The notes under the pieces: model-generated | What the model saw: the letters and a program-made list of their open reading frames with translations, nothing else | Databases searched by the model: none | Told to the model about the DNA's origin: nothing | Made by a program: the position numbers and the translations under genes | In this document: piece by piece, positions 37,723 through 46,768 of the stretch | Position numbering within the stretch: the first letter of the stretch is position 1 | How the letters are laid out: the number at the start of each line of letters is the position of its first letter | NCBI RefSeq assembly: GCF_003478035.1 | Contig: NZ_QUEP01000005.1 | Location: forward strand, 173,739-237,738 | DNA from: Clostridium sp. OF03-18AA | Lineage (GTDB): Bacteria > Bacillota > Clostridia > Lachnospirales > Lachnospiraceae | Direction: 5' to 3' | Length of the DNA: 64,000 nucleotides

Positions 37723-39660
37723 CTACTCCAGTTTTTCTTTAATGATGCCGCCTCTGTATGCTGCCACAAGTTCCTTCAGGTCCGCGATCTTTGCCGCAAG
37801 TTCTTTTCCGGTATCGGTATCCGCGACCATCACACGTTTTTTCATTTTCTCTACGATCGTGACCTTCGGTGTATTTTCATGATCCCTGTCAAACGGTTTG
37901 TGCTCCGCAAGCGCCAGATGATGGGAATTGAAGATCAGGGTATAACCTGCGATCCCCGTCTTTGGCTGGTAGGACTTGGAAAGTCCGCCGTCGATGACGA
38001 AGAGTTTTCCGTTTCCCTTGATCGGGCTCTCACCATCCTTTAATTTTACCGGTACATGTCCATTGATAATGTGGGAACCTTCCACCGGAAGTCCGAACTC
38101 CTTGAGAATCTTATTACAGAATTCCTCTTTTTCACTCAGTTTATAATACGGGTTCATATTTTCCTTCGCAGCTGCCTTGTCAGCGACAAAGTAGTTCTCA
38201 AAGGTTGCCATATTGTCCTTTCCGTATACCGGGGACTTCGGACCGCACCATAAATACCACATAAAGTCACGGTACCAGTCTTTCGTCGGGTCATCCTCTG
38301 GCAGGAAATATGCCATCTTCACCGCGTCCTCGATATAGTCGAGCAGACGTTTTCCGGAATAGATGATCCCTTTCAGCTTCAGCTCCTCGAAGGTACCGTC
38401 CTCTTTCATCGGGATGCAGCCATGGTACAGCAGGTTTCCGTTGCACCTCTTGTACATTGCGCCGTGGGAATATACGAAACGGATATGACGGTGAAGTGTC
38501 TCACTGTGGTGGAACGAGAGCGCCAGATTGTAGATCAGCTCCTGCTCTTCCTTTGTGAATTTTAACGGATCCTTCGGATCGATCGTCGGGAAGTTCATAT
38601 CCAGCATCTTGTAATCTTTTCCGTGGATATTTACTGTTCCTTTTTCAAAGTTGATATGTTCCAGATGGATCCGGTCATTGATCTGATAGTCCGGATGGCG
38701 TTTCGTGATCTGACCTTCCACCTTGAACTGGATCACTGTGATCGCTTTGTGCATCTTCGCAGCAAGACCCGGATCTACTGCGTCGTAGATATTTTCATCC
38801 AGGATCTTCGGCATGAACCGCTCACACGGATCATCCTTATAAACTTTCGCCGCAAACATGGATAAGGGGCGAAGGTTGATCCCATATCCATCCTCCAGGA
38901 CATCGAATCCATTGTAACGGATCGCAATCCGGAGCACGTTGCAGATGCACGCCAGGTTGCCGGTCGCCGCACCCATCCAGGAGATATCATGGTTGCCCCA
39001 CTGGATATCCACGTCGTGGAAGTGCATGAGCTCATTCATGATAATGTCCGCGCGCGGTCCACGGTCAAAGATATCACCGATAATGTGAAGGCTGTCCACT
39101 GTCAGGTTCTGGATCAGGTTGCAGAGTGCCATGATGAACTGGTCACCCATCTCGATGTCGATGATGGAGTGGATGATCTCGTCATAGTAAACTTTCTTAT
39201 TATCATCATTGTAGTCCACATGAAGGAGCTCATCGATGATATAAGCGAATGCCGGCGGCATTTTTTTACGAACTTTCGATCTCGTAAATTTCGAGGAAAC
39301 CTCTTTACAGATGCGCACCAGACGGTAGATCGTAATTCTCTGCCAGTCTTCTGTAAATTTTCCCGCTTTCTGGATCTTCCGGATATTCCGCTCCGGATAG
39401 TAGATCAGGTTTGCAAGAGCGATCTCCTCTTCGTCCGAGATCACATACCCGAAGGTCTCCGAGATCTTCTCGCGGATAATACCGGACGCACTGCGGAGCA
39501 GGTGAATAAACGCTTCGTATTCCCCGTGCAGGTCGCTGAAGAAATACTCGGTTCCTTTCGGAAGTCCGCGGATCGCCATCAGGTTGATGATCTCACTGGA
39601 GGCCGCTTTCACGGTCGGATACTCTTTTGCAAGCAGCTTCAGATAGTCCAAATCTCTCAT
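37723..39660 (-). CDS. fbp: Fructose-1,6-bisphosphatase, class III
   Basis: 645 residues, normal for the class. Removes the C1 phosphate of fructose-1,6-bisphosphate in gluconeogenesis. Built on the PPP-type metallophosphatase core: SDLHGEYEAF (about 42-51), GDIFDRGPR (about 194-202), WGNHDISWMGA (about 219-229), and later INGHVPVK and HH motifs. Cytoplasmic, Mn2+-dependent by family knowledge. First gene of a two-gene unit with the DUF1700 protein; GGAGG lies about 12 bases upstream. Confidence 0.97.
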   Translation of the reverse strand: MRDLDYLKLLAKEYPTVKAASSEIINLMAIRGLPKGTEYFFSDLHGEYEAFIHLLRSASGIIREKISETFGYVISDEEEIALANLIYYPERNIRKIQKAGKFTEDWQRITIYRLVRICKEVSSKFTRSKVRKKMPPAFAYIIDELLHVDYNDDNKKVYYDEIIHSIIDIEMGDQFIMALCNLIQNLTVDSLHIIGDIFDRGPRADIIMNELMHFHDVDIQWGNHDISWMGAATGNLACICNVLRIAIRYNGFDVLEDGYGINLRPLSMFAAKVYKDDPCERFMPKILDENIYDAVDPGLAAKMHKAITVIQFKVEGQITKRHPDYQINDRIHLEHINFEKGTVNIHGKDYKMLDMNFPTIDPKDPLKFTKEEQELIYNLALSFHHSETLHRHIRFVYSHGAMYKRCNGNLLYHGCIPMKEDGTFEELKLKGIIYSGKRLLDYIEDAVKMAYFLPEDDPTKDWYRDFMWYLWCGPKSPVYGKDNMATFENYFVADKAAAKENMNPYYKLSEKEEFCNKILKEFGLPVEGSHIINGHVPVKLKDGESPIKGNGKLFVIDGGLSKSYQPKTGIAGYTLIFNSHHLALAEHKPFDRDHENTPKVTIVEKMKKRVMVADTDTGKELAAKIADLKELVAAYRGGIIKEKLE

Positions 39661-39701
39661 TGTCTCTGTTTTCCTCCCTGCGATTTCCCGGATATTTAAA
39701 T

Positions 39702-39845
39702 CCTGTTACAGTACACAGCACCTCCGTCTGTGCTCCGCAGCGGAATTTTGCCGATGATTCGCATTCCAAATCGGCCAACTCTGCACTAATTACTGTATGG
39801 TAGAGAATTTTCATTTTAGAAACTTTCGGCCATGAAAAACAACAG
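39702..39845. repeat. Dispersed multi-hairpin element, copy A3
   Basis: Starts TGTTACAGTACACAGCAC...GTGCT, then GGAATTTTGCCGATGATTCG-CATTCCAAATCGGCC, then TGGTAGAGAATTTTCATTTTAGAAA and CATGAAAAAC. It has the same order as A1 and A2 but with more substitutions. It fills the gap between fbp and the MBL gene; the remaining 39846-40058 holds no gene. Confidence 0.72.
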
Positions 39846-40058
39846 CTTTTTTCTGGTTTTTGCGGAGCTTTTCATACTCTTCTTCCACCTTACAGGTTAA
39901 AAATTTAACCGCCCGGGAATTGCTTTTCCATTTATTTTATAGTAACATATTCATATTCAAAACTCAACCAAAGAATCTGGTGTCCGGCCGATGCAGACAG
40001 TGATGATCGCCGATCTGGACGGCACGGCACTTATGAGCAGGAAGAAAAGGAGATTTTC

Positions 40059-40868
40059 ATGGACAGCGAGCTTCTCTACGTTTTTGGTACCGGAAATGCC
40101 ACGGTTACCAACCTTTATAATACATGCTTTGCGCTCCGCGACGGGGACGAATATTTTATGGTGGATGCCGGCGGCGGAAACGGGATCTTAAAGATCCTGG
40201 ACAACATGCAGGTTCCCTTAGAGCGGATCCACCACATTTTCGTGACCCACGCCCACACAGACCATGTACTCGGCATCGTCTGGATGATCCGCATGATCGC
40301 AACAAAGATGAAAAAGGACCAGTATATCGGGGACGCCCACATTTACTGCCACGCAGAGTTGATCGAGACGATCAAAACACTCTGCCGCCTGACGATCCAG
40401 GATAAGTTTTACAACATGATCGGTGACCGGATCCATCTGGAGGAAGTGAAGGACGGGGAGACGCGCCATATTTTAAGCTATGATGTGACGTTCTTCGATA
40501 TCCACTCCACGAAATTAAAACAGTTCGGCTTTACGCTGACATTAAATAATGGAAGAAAACTCACCTGTGTCGGAGATGAGCCGTACAATCCGGACTGTGA
40601 ACAGTATGTGCGCGGCAGTGACTGGCTGCTCCACGAGGCGTTCTGCCTCTATGCGGAGCACGATATCTGGAAGCCGTATGAAAAGCATCACAGCACCGTG
40701 AAGGACGCCTGTGAACTTGCGGAGTCTCTCGGGATCCCGAACCTCGTTCTCTGGCACACGGAGGACAGCAATGTTGCCGGAAGGGAACGTCTTTATAAGA
40801 GTGAGGGAAAACGCTATTACAGCGGAAATATCTATGTCCCGGATGATGAGAGCCTGATCGCATTATAA
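40059..40868 (+). CDS. MBL-fold metallo-hydrolase (RNase Z-like)
   Basis: 269 residues. Metallo-beta-lactamase fold with VTHAHTDHVLG (about 65-75) for the two-metal site, an Asp in MVDAGGGNG, and later VGDEPYNPD and WLLHEAFCLYAEHD...EKHHSTV, which fit RNase Z/phosphodiesterase-like members. Possibly a tRNA 3'-processing-type or small phosphodiesterase; not certain. AAGGAGA lies 6-7 bases before the ATG. Its stop touches the ribosome site of the NUDIX gene, so the two are coupled. Confidence 0.85.
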   Translation: MDSELLYVFGTGNATVTNLYNTCFALRDGDEYFMVDAGGGNGILKILDNMQVPLERIHHIFVTHAHTDHVLGIVWMIRMIATKMKKDQYIGDAHIYCHAELIETIKTLCRLTIQDKFYNMIGDRIHLEEVKDGETRHILSYDVTFFDIHSTKLKQFGFTLTLNNGRKLTCVGDEPYNPDCEQYVRGSDWLLHEAFCLYAEHDIWKPYEKHHSTVKDACELAESLGIPNLVLWHTEDSNVAGRERLYKSEGKRYYSGNIYVPDDESLIAL

Positions 40869-40882
40869 TGGAGGAAAAAGCT

Positions 40883-41431
40883 ATGTCTATCAAACCATGG
40901 ATCTGCAACGGATCACGGACGATCGTAAAAGACCGCTGGATCGATCTTCATGCCGATGACTGTGCACTGCCGGACGGTACAAAGATCTCTCCGTTTTATG
41001 TAAATACTGTGCCGGATTTTGTCGTTGTGGTCGCTGTCACTGTGGACGGGGATTTCGTTTTCGTGCGCCAGTACCGCCATGGAACAAGACAGATCCTTCT
41101 GGAACTTCCGGCAGGCTGTATGGAGCCGACGGACGCCGATCCGGGCGCCGGAGCCGTGAGAGAACTCTTCGAGGAGACAGGCTACGCCGGGAGCAAACCG
41201 GTATTTCTATGCAAGGTCGCACCAAATGCGGCATGCATCAGCAATTTCGCCCACTGCTATCTGATCACGGACTGCAAAAAAGTCAGCAGCCAGCATCTGG
41301 ACGCCACCGAGGATCTCGAGATCGTTGTCATGTCCGCTGAGGAAACGAAAAAGCTGATGGCGGAAGGCGGACTCGTGCAGGCGGTGCATGTGGCGGCGAT
41401 GTATTATGCGGAAAAGCTCCTGAATAAGTAA
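40883..41431 (+). CDS. NUDIX hydrolase, ADP-ribose pyrophosphatase-like
   Basis: 182 residues. Nudix box in LPAGCMEPTD...GAGAVRELFEETGY (about 80-105); the REL-EE-G core is intact, with one extra residue in the first half compared with the usual G-x5-E spacing. Family members hydrolyse ADP-ribose or nucleoside diphosphate sugars to monophosphates. ATG 40883 is preferred because GGAGG lies 9 bases upstream; the ATG at 40868 overlaps the MBL stop. Confidence 0.88.
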   Translation: MSIKPWICNGSRTIVKDRWIDLHADDCALPDGTKISPFYVNTVPDFVVVVAVTVDGDFVFVRQYRHGTRQILLELPAGCMEPTDADPGAGAVRELFEETGYAGSKPVFLCKVAPNAACISNFAHCYLITDCKKVSSQHLDATEDLEIVVMSAEETKKLMAEGGLVQAVHVAAMYYAEKLLNK

Positions 41432-41466
41432 GCGCAGGGATTGCCACAGAACAGAAAATTTTAATA

Positions 41467-41528
41467 CCAAAAGGGATACTGCCCTTTTGGCTCATGTTTC
41501 TCCCCGGTTTACACTTTAACCGGGGATT
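41467..41528 (+). terminator. Two hairpins after the NUDIX gene
   Basis: CCAAAAGGG/CCCTTTTGG (41467-41475 with 41482-41490) followed by CCCCGGTT/AACCGGGG (41502-41509 with 41518-41525) and ATTTATG. T-runs are weak, so termination may be partial. Confidence 0.55.
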
Positions 41529-41636
41529 TATGTCGGATACAATTTCCACTGATTGAGAGCGATGAGCATCCGGTATTTTTCTCAGTTCGGAGCAGTTTCT
41601 GCACAAATTCAATTTGAATTAAAAAGGGTATACATT

Positions 41637-42788
41637 ATGAATAAACGTGAAATTTCAGAAATTAAAAAACAATTTAAAAAAGATAACAACGCAATCACCC
41701 GCATCTGCGGATGCTATGTTGATGCTGAAAAACAGATCAAGACAACCTTGAAAGAGGCATTCTTTGCACTCTCCGAGGAAGAGATCTTCAAATATTATGA
41801 GATCTTCAAGAAGGCACTCTCCGGCGGGATCGGCAAGAATCTCCACAACCTGGAATACTCGATCCACGATGAAGGCCCGGACAGCGCCCACGCGCTTCTC
41901 ATGAAGCTTCGCGACGAAAAGATCGCTGATGATGAGACTGTAGATGCTTTCTATAACAAAGTGATCGAGAATTACGAGTACGGAGAGAATTATTACATCA
42001 TCCTGATCCACAGTGCCTACGATGTTCCGGGAAAAGCTTCCGACAATGAGGAAATGTTCGATGCATCCGAGGAAGTCTACAACCACATTCTCTGCTGCAT
42101 CTGCCCGGTAAAGCTCTCAGAACCGGGACTTTCCTACAATGAGGCGACAAATGCGATCGAGGAGCGCCCACGTGACTGGTGGGTCCAGGCTCCGATGACC
42201 GGATTCCTGTTCCCGGCTTTCAATGACCGCAGCAGCGATATCCATGGAGTTCTGTATTTCTCCAAAAATCCGGAAGAACTCCACTCCGAGTTCATTGACG
42301 CCTGCCTCGGCGCTCCGACTCCGATCTCCTTCAAATCACAGAAAGAGGCATTCCAGGAGATCTTAACTGATACGCTCGGCGAGGAATGTGACTACGAGAC
42401 TGTCCGACAGATCCATGAAAATCTCACGGAGCTTGCGGAGGAACATAAGGAGGACGAGGTCCCGCTGACTCTCACAAAGCCGGAGGTCAAAGATCTCCTC
42501 GAAAAGAGCGGCGTGGAGCCGGAACGTCTGGAACATTTCGATAAGGTCTATGAGGATGCCGCCGGGGAAAACACCGCGATCCTCGTTCCTGCGATCACAG
42601 GAACCGGAAAATTTGCCGTAAAGACACCGGACGTTGACATCAAAGTCAACCCGGACCGCCTTGATCTTGTCGAGACAAAATTCATCGGCGGACGCCGCTG
42701 TCTCGTGATTGCCGTGGAGGACAATGTGGAAGTCAACGGCATGCCTGTGAAGATGTGGGAGGAGCAGAAGGAGGCGCCGGAAGCATAG
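41637..42788 (+). CDS. DUF4317-family protein
   Basis: 383 residues, acidic and cytoplasmic. The opening MNKREISEIKKQFKKDNNAI and the phrase ITRICGCYVDAEKQI are typical of DUF4317, a family of unknown function confined mainly to Clostridia. There are no transmembrane segments and no catalytic motif I can name. The ATG at 41637 has only a weak AAAAGGG site. The MGMT-like gene follows 65 bases later and may share the transcript. Confidence 0.82.
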   Translation: MNKREISEIKKQFKKDNNAITRICGCYVDAEKQIKTTLKEAFFALSEEEIFKYYEIFKKALSGGIGKNLHNLEYSIHDEGPDSAHALLMKLRDEKIADDETVDAFYNKVIENYEYGENYYIILIHSAYDVPGKASDNEEMFDASEEVYNHILCCICPVKLSEPGLSYNEATNAIEERPRDWWVQAPMTGFLFPAFNDRSSDIHGVLYFSKNPEELHSEFIDACLGAPTPISFKSQKEAFQEILTDTLGEECDYETVRQIHENLTELAEEHKEDEVPLTLTKPEVKDLLEKSGVEPERLEHFDKVYEDAAGENTAILVPAITGTGKFAVKTPDVDIKVNPDRLDLVETKFIGGRRCLVIAVEDNVEVNGMPVKMWEEQKEAPEA

Positions 42789-42853
42789 CCTTCGGAATAT
42801 CTTCGCTGCTTGAGAAACCGACTCCGATAATGTTTTGCCATCTGGAGGTTCTT

Positions 42854-43168
42854 ATGCTATCATCGACTCGTTTTACCGAAGATTTTGCATATGAAGTTCT
42901 GTCCGTTGTGGAAGAAATCCCCGAGGGAAATGTCGCTACTTACGGACAGATTGCCCGCCTGATCGGCCGGGACAAAAATTCGCGGCTTGTGGCGAGAGTT
43001 CTCTCTCACGCGTCAAACTATGGTGATTTTCCCTGCCACCGTGTTGTCAACCATGCCGGCCGCCTTGTCCCCGGCTGGCTGGAACAGGGATTTCTCCTGC
43101 AACAGGAGGGCGTGGAACTTAAAGATCCCATGCATGTAGATCTGAAAAAATATCAATGGAACTGCTGA
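42854..43168 (+). CDS. MGMT-like DNA alkyltransferase-domain protein
   Basis: 104 residues, only the DNA-binding/active-site domain of O6-alkylguanine alkyltransferases. IPEGNVATYGQIARLIG forms the helix-turn-helix entry and PCHRVV (about residues 56-61) keeps the acceptor Cys, unlike alkyltransferase-like ATL proteins, in which it is usually Trp. VPGWLEQGFLLQQEGV completes the fold. Could repair alkylated guanine or mark it for nucleotide excision repair. TGGAGG lies 6 bases before the ATG. Confidence 0.9.
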   Translation: MLSSTRFTEDFAYEVLSVVEEIPEGNVATYGQIARLIGRDKNSRLVARVLSHASNYGDFPCHRVVNHAGRLVPGWLEQGFLLQQEGVELKDPMHVDLKKYQWNC

Positions 43169-43320
43169 GGCATCTCGCCCCGGCAGTTTTTTATTATACG
43201 TTTTTTCGGACCGGCAGACTTTCACCCTGTGAAACATAATTTTTTATATTACTTTTCATGGATAGGAATTTCCGTATAATACCATTGTGATCGCGGATCT
43301 TACCCGGATTTCTCGAAAAC

Positions 43321-43371
43321 TTGACATTTTTCTTCATTTTTGCTATATTATTTCTGTAATATTTTTGTAAT
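43321..43371 (+). promoter_or_regulatory. Consensus promoter with TGTAAT direct repeat (WalR-like box)
   Basis: TTGACA (43321-43326), 17 bases, TATATT (43344-43349). Just downstream TGTAAT (43355-43360), five bases, TGTAAT (43366-43371) match TGTWAH-N5-TGTWAH exactly. Placement over the predicted transcription start mirrors that at the NlpC/P60 gene. The rest of 43169-43320 holds a second isolated TATAAT (43275-43280). Confidence 0.75.
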
Positions 43372-43428
43372 ATTTGAAACATATTTCGCAATTACTGCGA
43401 TGCATCTGACAACTATGAGGAAACCGGC

Positions 43429-44427
43429 ATGAAAAAATTACAGCAATTGATTCCATCTATTTCAAAAGCAGTCTTTATCAAAGCGGCCATTGCCGCGTCC
43501 GTTTTATTGTTTTCCGTCTCCCACTCTGCTTTTCCATCCCACGCCGCATCCGCCTATGACAATATGGCTGTCGCAAATGTAAACAGCGACCCGTTAAATA
43601 TGCGCACAAAACCGTCCACAGAAGGGGACATTATCGGAAAGTGCTACCGCGGAGCTGGCGGAACTGTTCTCGAGCGAAAAAACGGCTGGACAAAAGTACG
43701 TTCCGGAAAGCTTGAGGGCTGGATGAAAGATGACTATCTTCTCTATGGAAATGATATTGAACCACTTGCAAAAGAGCTCGGTCTCATAAACGCAAAGATC
43801 ACCGCAACGACCTTAAATATCCGGGAAACCCCATCCACGACGTCCGATATTCTCAAACAGGCCGCTACCGGAGATACCTTTCCGGTTTTAAGCGAAGATA
43901 ATGGCTGGGTGCAGATCCAGCTGTCCGCTGACACGACCGGCTATCTTTCCGGAAAATATGTATCGATCATTCCGATCCCGGGAGCTGCTGTTGATGCGAA
44001 GGAGGAATCTGCTGCATTAAATTCCTCCGGCCAGTCCGCCGCAGCGCCATCTTATGTGATCCCTGCAACAGATGATGAGGTCTATCTGCTGGCAGCCTGT
44101 ACCGCAATGGAAACGGGAGATGGTTCCTACGACGCACAGCTCGCTGTTGCAAGCTGTATCGTCAACCGTGTCAAGACAAAAGAATGGGGCAAAACGATCT
44201 CCAGTGTGATCTACGCTGATGGTCAGTTTCCGGGAGCAACGTCCGGACTTCTGGACCGTTACCTCTCAAAAAGTCCGTCAAAAACGGCTCTGAAAGCCGC
44301 AAAAGACGCTCTGTCCGGCTCCAACAATATTGGAGATTATCTCTATTTTAAATCGGCGAAGCGGGCCTCCGTCAGCAGCTATTCGTCCTATAAGATCGTT
44401 GGTGGGAACTGTTTCTACAAAAAATAG
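43429..44427 (+). CDS. SH3-domain SleB-type cell wall hydrolase
   Basis: 332 residues. Signal peptide (about 1-40, ending SHAAS). Two bacterial SH3 domains (about 45-105, LNMRTKPSTEGDIIG; and 118-185, LNIRETPSTTSDIL) bind the wall, a Ser/Ala linker follows, then a Hydrolase_2/SleB domain (about 220-332): VYLLAACTAMETGDGSYDAQLAVASCIVNRV with the catalytic Glu, and QFPGATSG. Likely a lytic transglycosylase or cortex hydrolase; not clearly spore-specific. Preceded by a WalR-like box. Confidence 0.9.
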   Translation: MKKLQQLIPSISKAVFIKAAIAASVLLFSVSHSAFPSHAASAYDNMAVANVNSDPLNMRTKPSTEGDIIGKCYRGAGGTVLERKNGWTKVRSGKLEGWMKDDYLLYGNDIEPLAKELGLINAKITATTLNIRETPSTTSDILKQAATGDTFPVLSEDNGWVQIQLSADTTGYLSGKYVSIIPIPGAAVDAKEESAALNSSGQSAAAPSYVIPATDDEVYLLAACTAMETGDGSYDAQLAVASCIVNRVKTKEWGKTISSVIYADGQFPGATSGLLDRYLSKSPSKTALKAAKDALSGSNNIGDYLYFKSAKRASVSSYSSYKIVGGNCFYKK

Positions 44428-44443
44428 GCCGATTCATCCGATA

Positions 44444-44490
44444 AAAACAGGGAAAATACTCTTTTTTTCAAGAGACTTTCCCTGTTTTTC
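44444..44490. terminator. Bidirectional terminator between the wall hydrolase and sortase genes
   Basis: A 12-bp stem AAAACAGGGAAA/TTTCCCTGTTTT (44444-44455 with 44477-44488), with T-runs on both strands; it serves the convergent genes. Confidence 0.9.
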
Positions 44491-44501
44491 GAATGATTCT
44501 T

Positions 44502-45104
44502 CTATTTCTCCTTACATCTCACCGCCGCCCGCGCCTTTCCTCCTGTCGTACACGTAAACAGCGTCAGGTCCCAGTCGCCGGATTCCATTTTTTCGATGTC
44601 GGTTCCGCCGACTGTCTCGATCGTATCCACTTCATAAGAAAATACATTGCCGTCCGCATCTGTAAGGATCACCTCATCGCCCGGATCCAGGCACTTGATG
44701 CCGGAAAAATGCGTGCGGTAATTATGTCCGGCAATAATCAGGTTATTCTGGTACGCGGATCCACTGTAGCGGCACGGCGCTTTTTTCAGCTTCGCATAAC
44801 TCCACTCACTGATCACCGGCAGTTTCAGGTCAAGCAGCGGGATCTCGATCGTCCCGATGCATTCCTGGCCGTTTACCTCCACGACCGGCATCTCCATCTC
44901 CGGATGCTTTTTATACTCCGGAACAAGTTCCTCGCTCTCCGGTTCCAGCCGCTCCGGAAGGCCGGCCTCCAGCGATTCCATCTGAACCACCATCTCCTCT
45001 GCTGCCTTTCCGGCCTGGTCCGATTCTCTTATGTTGTAAATTGTGAGAAGAAGAGCCGCTGCAACTAACAGCAGCCCTCCGCCCATCAGGATCTTACTTT
45101 TCAT
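44502..45104 (-). CDS. Sortase (class D-like)
   Basis: 200 residues. N-terminal membrane anchor (about 5-24), a short Glu-rich linker, then the sortase beta-barrel: catalytic His in IIAGHNYRTHFSG (about residue 117), Cys in LTLFTCTTGG (about 184) and Arg in ARAAVRC. It cleaves sorting signals and attaches proteins to the wall or to one another. No LPxTG-type substrate gene is adjacent. ATG 45104 fits the anchor; an in-frame extension to 45185 would add an unlikely N-terminus. Confidence 0.9.
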   Translation of the reverse strand: MKSKILMGGGLLLVAAALLLTIYNIRESDQAGKAAEEMVVQMESLEAGLPERLEPESEELVPEYKKHPEMEMPVVEVNGQECIGTIEIPLLDLKLPVISEWSYAKLKKAPCRYSGSAYQNNLIIAGHNYRTHFSGIKCLDPGDEVILTDADGNVFSYEVDTIETVGGTDIEKMESGDWDLTLFTCTTGGKARAAVRCKEK

Positions 45105-45230
45105 TGTCCTTCTCAGCTCCTTTTTTACCATTGTATAGCCGTCTGAGATTTTGTCAATCTTGTTAATACCCACAACCCGGATCATTTTTGTCTTTTTTTT
45201 AACAATCTTTCACTTTTTTTCTCATATTCA

Positions 45231-45440
45231 TTGTCTGAAATGTACAATTTTGGTATAGTATACCCATAAAAAATTACAAATGGTGACGATTTCGGACTTT
45301 TCTCTCTGTGCGATCCTTCAGCGGCAACGCCTTACCGGCGAATCGCAGCTTATTTTCATGGATCCGCGGACTTGTCAGATGATCGCCGCTGCAATGTTCT
45401 CAGGCGAGAATCTACTCCGCAGAGAACGGAAAACAGGAGG
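45231..45440 (+). promoter_or_regulatory. Promoter and long structured leader of the BMP lipoprotein gene
   Basis: TTGTCT (45231-45236), 17 bases, TATAGT (45254-45259). The leader of about 180 bases can form GCGAT/ATCGC (about 45310-45348), GCGG/CCGC (about 45365-45393) and GTTCTC/GAGAAC (about 45396-45427) pairings just before the ribosome site. I could not match it to a purine, guanidine or other known riboswitch. Confidence 0.5.
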
Positions 45441-45445
45441 ATATC

Positions 45446-46615
45446 ATGAAAAGAACAATGAAAGCTACCGCATTATTCTTGGCAGCCGGACTGCTGCTCA
45501 CCGCGTGCGGAGGAAAAACTGATACTGCAGCTACAACTGCTGCCGCTGAAAGCGCAAAAGCTGATGCCGAGACAACTGCTGCCGCTGCTGAGACAGACGC
45601 AAAGAAGCCGTCCTTTGTATTCGTATGTACAGGACAGTTAGGTGATAAATCCTTCAACGATTCTGCAAACGCAGGTATGGAAAAGATTGCTTCCGATCTT
45701 GGCTGCGAGATAAAGGTTATCGAGATCGGCCGTGACCAGACAAAGTGGGAGCCGACATTCCAGGATCTCGCTGAGGAAGGAAAATACGATGTTATCATTT
45801 CCAACGGATCTTCCTCCGCTGAGGTCATCGAGCAGGTTGCGGAAGAATTCCCGGATCAGAAATTCGTTATGTTCGACTCTGATATGGAAGAGGGCAAGTG
45901 GCCGAACCTTTACGCGATCAGCTACAAACAGAACGAGGGCAGCTACCTTGCCGGCGTTCTCGCAGCACTTGTAACAGAATCCAAAGACATGCCAAACGCA
46001 AATGAAGACAAGAAGATCGGTTTCGTCGGCGGTTCCGAGCACCCGATCATTACTGACTTCCTTGTTGGATACATCGCAGGCGCAAAATCTGTTGACCCGG
46101 ATATCAAGGTATACGTTTCCTACATCGGTTCCTGGGATGATACCGCAAAGGGTAAAGAGACAGCTATCGCCCAGTACAATCAGGGCGTTGATATTATCTT
46201 CCCGGCTGCTGAGCAGGCCGGACTTGGCTGCGTAGAGGCTGCTGCTGAGATGGGCAAATACATCATCGGCGTTGACTCTGATCAGGCAATGCTGTTCTCC
46301 GGTTCCGATGAGGCAAAGGCAAACGTGATCCTTTCTTCCGTATTAAAAAATGTCGGCGATTCCCTCGTGAGAATGGCTGAAATGGAAGAAGAGGGAACGG
46401 TTCCTTACGGCAAATGTGAATTCCTTGGTTTAAAGGAAAACGGTGCAGGTCTTGCTGACAACGAGTACTTCCAGAAGAACGTTCCGGACGAGATCAAAAA
46501 GACAATCGAGGAGAAGAAACAGGAAGTTCTCGACGGAAAGATCGAGATCCCGACTGCTCTCGGCGATGCTGACCAGAACGAAGTTCAGGCTCTCATCGAC
46601 TCTGTAGCTCCGTAA
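45446..46615 (+). CDS. BMP-family nucleoside-binding lipoprotein
   Basis: 389 residues. Lipoprotein signal with lipobox LLTAC (Cys about residue 21), an Ala/Thr/Glu linker, then a two-lobed periplasmic-binding fold of the Med/PnrA group: CTGQLGDKSFNDSANAGMEK (core DKSFND) and IGFVGGSEHP, IGVDSDQ. Surface receptor of an ABC importer for nucleosides or similar ribosyl compounds. AGGAGG lies 6 bases before the ATG. First gene of a transporter operon reaching at least to 50300. Confidence 0.93.
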   Translation: MKRTMKATALFLAAGLLLTACGGKTDTAATTAAAESAKADAETTAAAAETDAKKPSFVFVCTGQLGDKSFNDSANAGMEKIASDLGCEIKVIEIGRDQTKWEPTFQDLAEEGKYDVIISNGSSSAEVIEQVAEEFPDQKFVMFDSDMEEGKWPNLYAISYKQNEGSYLAGVLAALVTESKDMPNANEDKKIGFVGGSEHPIITDFLVGYIAGAKSVDPDIKVYVSYIGSWDDTAKGKETAIAQYNQGVDIIFPAAEQAGLGCVEAAAEMGKYIIGVDSDQAMLFSGSDEAKANVILSSVLKNVGDSLVRMAEMEEEGTVPYGKCEFLGLKENGAGLADNEYFQKNVPDEIKKTIEEKKQEVLDGKIEIPTALGDADQNEVQALIDSVAP

Positions 46616-46718
46616 TTTTATCCGGCAGATCCACTCAAAACCTGCTGCGATATTTTATGTAAACCATCTGGGGAATCTTTCCAAGGCCATTGATTTTCCC
46701 AGAATATCGAGTACATCA

Positions 46719-46750
46719 GGGGACTTGTCAACAAGTCCCCTTGGCTTTTA
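46719..46750 (+). terminator. Partial terminator between the receptor and ATPase genes
   Basis: A perfect 10-bp stem GGGGACTTGT/ACAAGTCCCC with a 2-base loop (46719-46740), followed by TTGGCTTTTA. It probably lets part of transcription through so that the receptor is made in excess of the transporter core. Confidence 0.6.
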
Positions 46751-46768
46751 TAAGAAAGGAGGATCCGT

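Noticed and set aside
39991..40191. 66-codon plus-strand ORF before the MBL gene
   Set aside because: Different frame, largely overlapping the MBL coding region, no ribosome site.
45260..45440. Purine riboswitch upstream of the nucleoside-binding lipoprotein
   Set aside because: The conserved purine aptamer junction sequences are not found.
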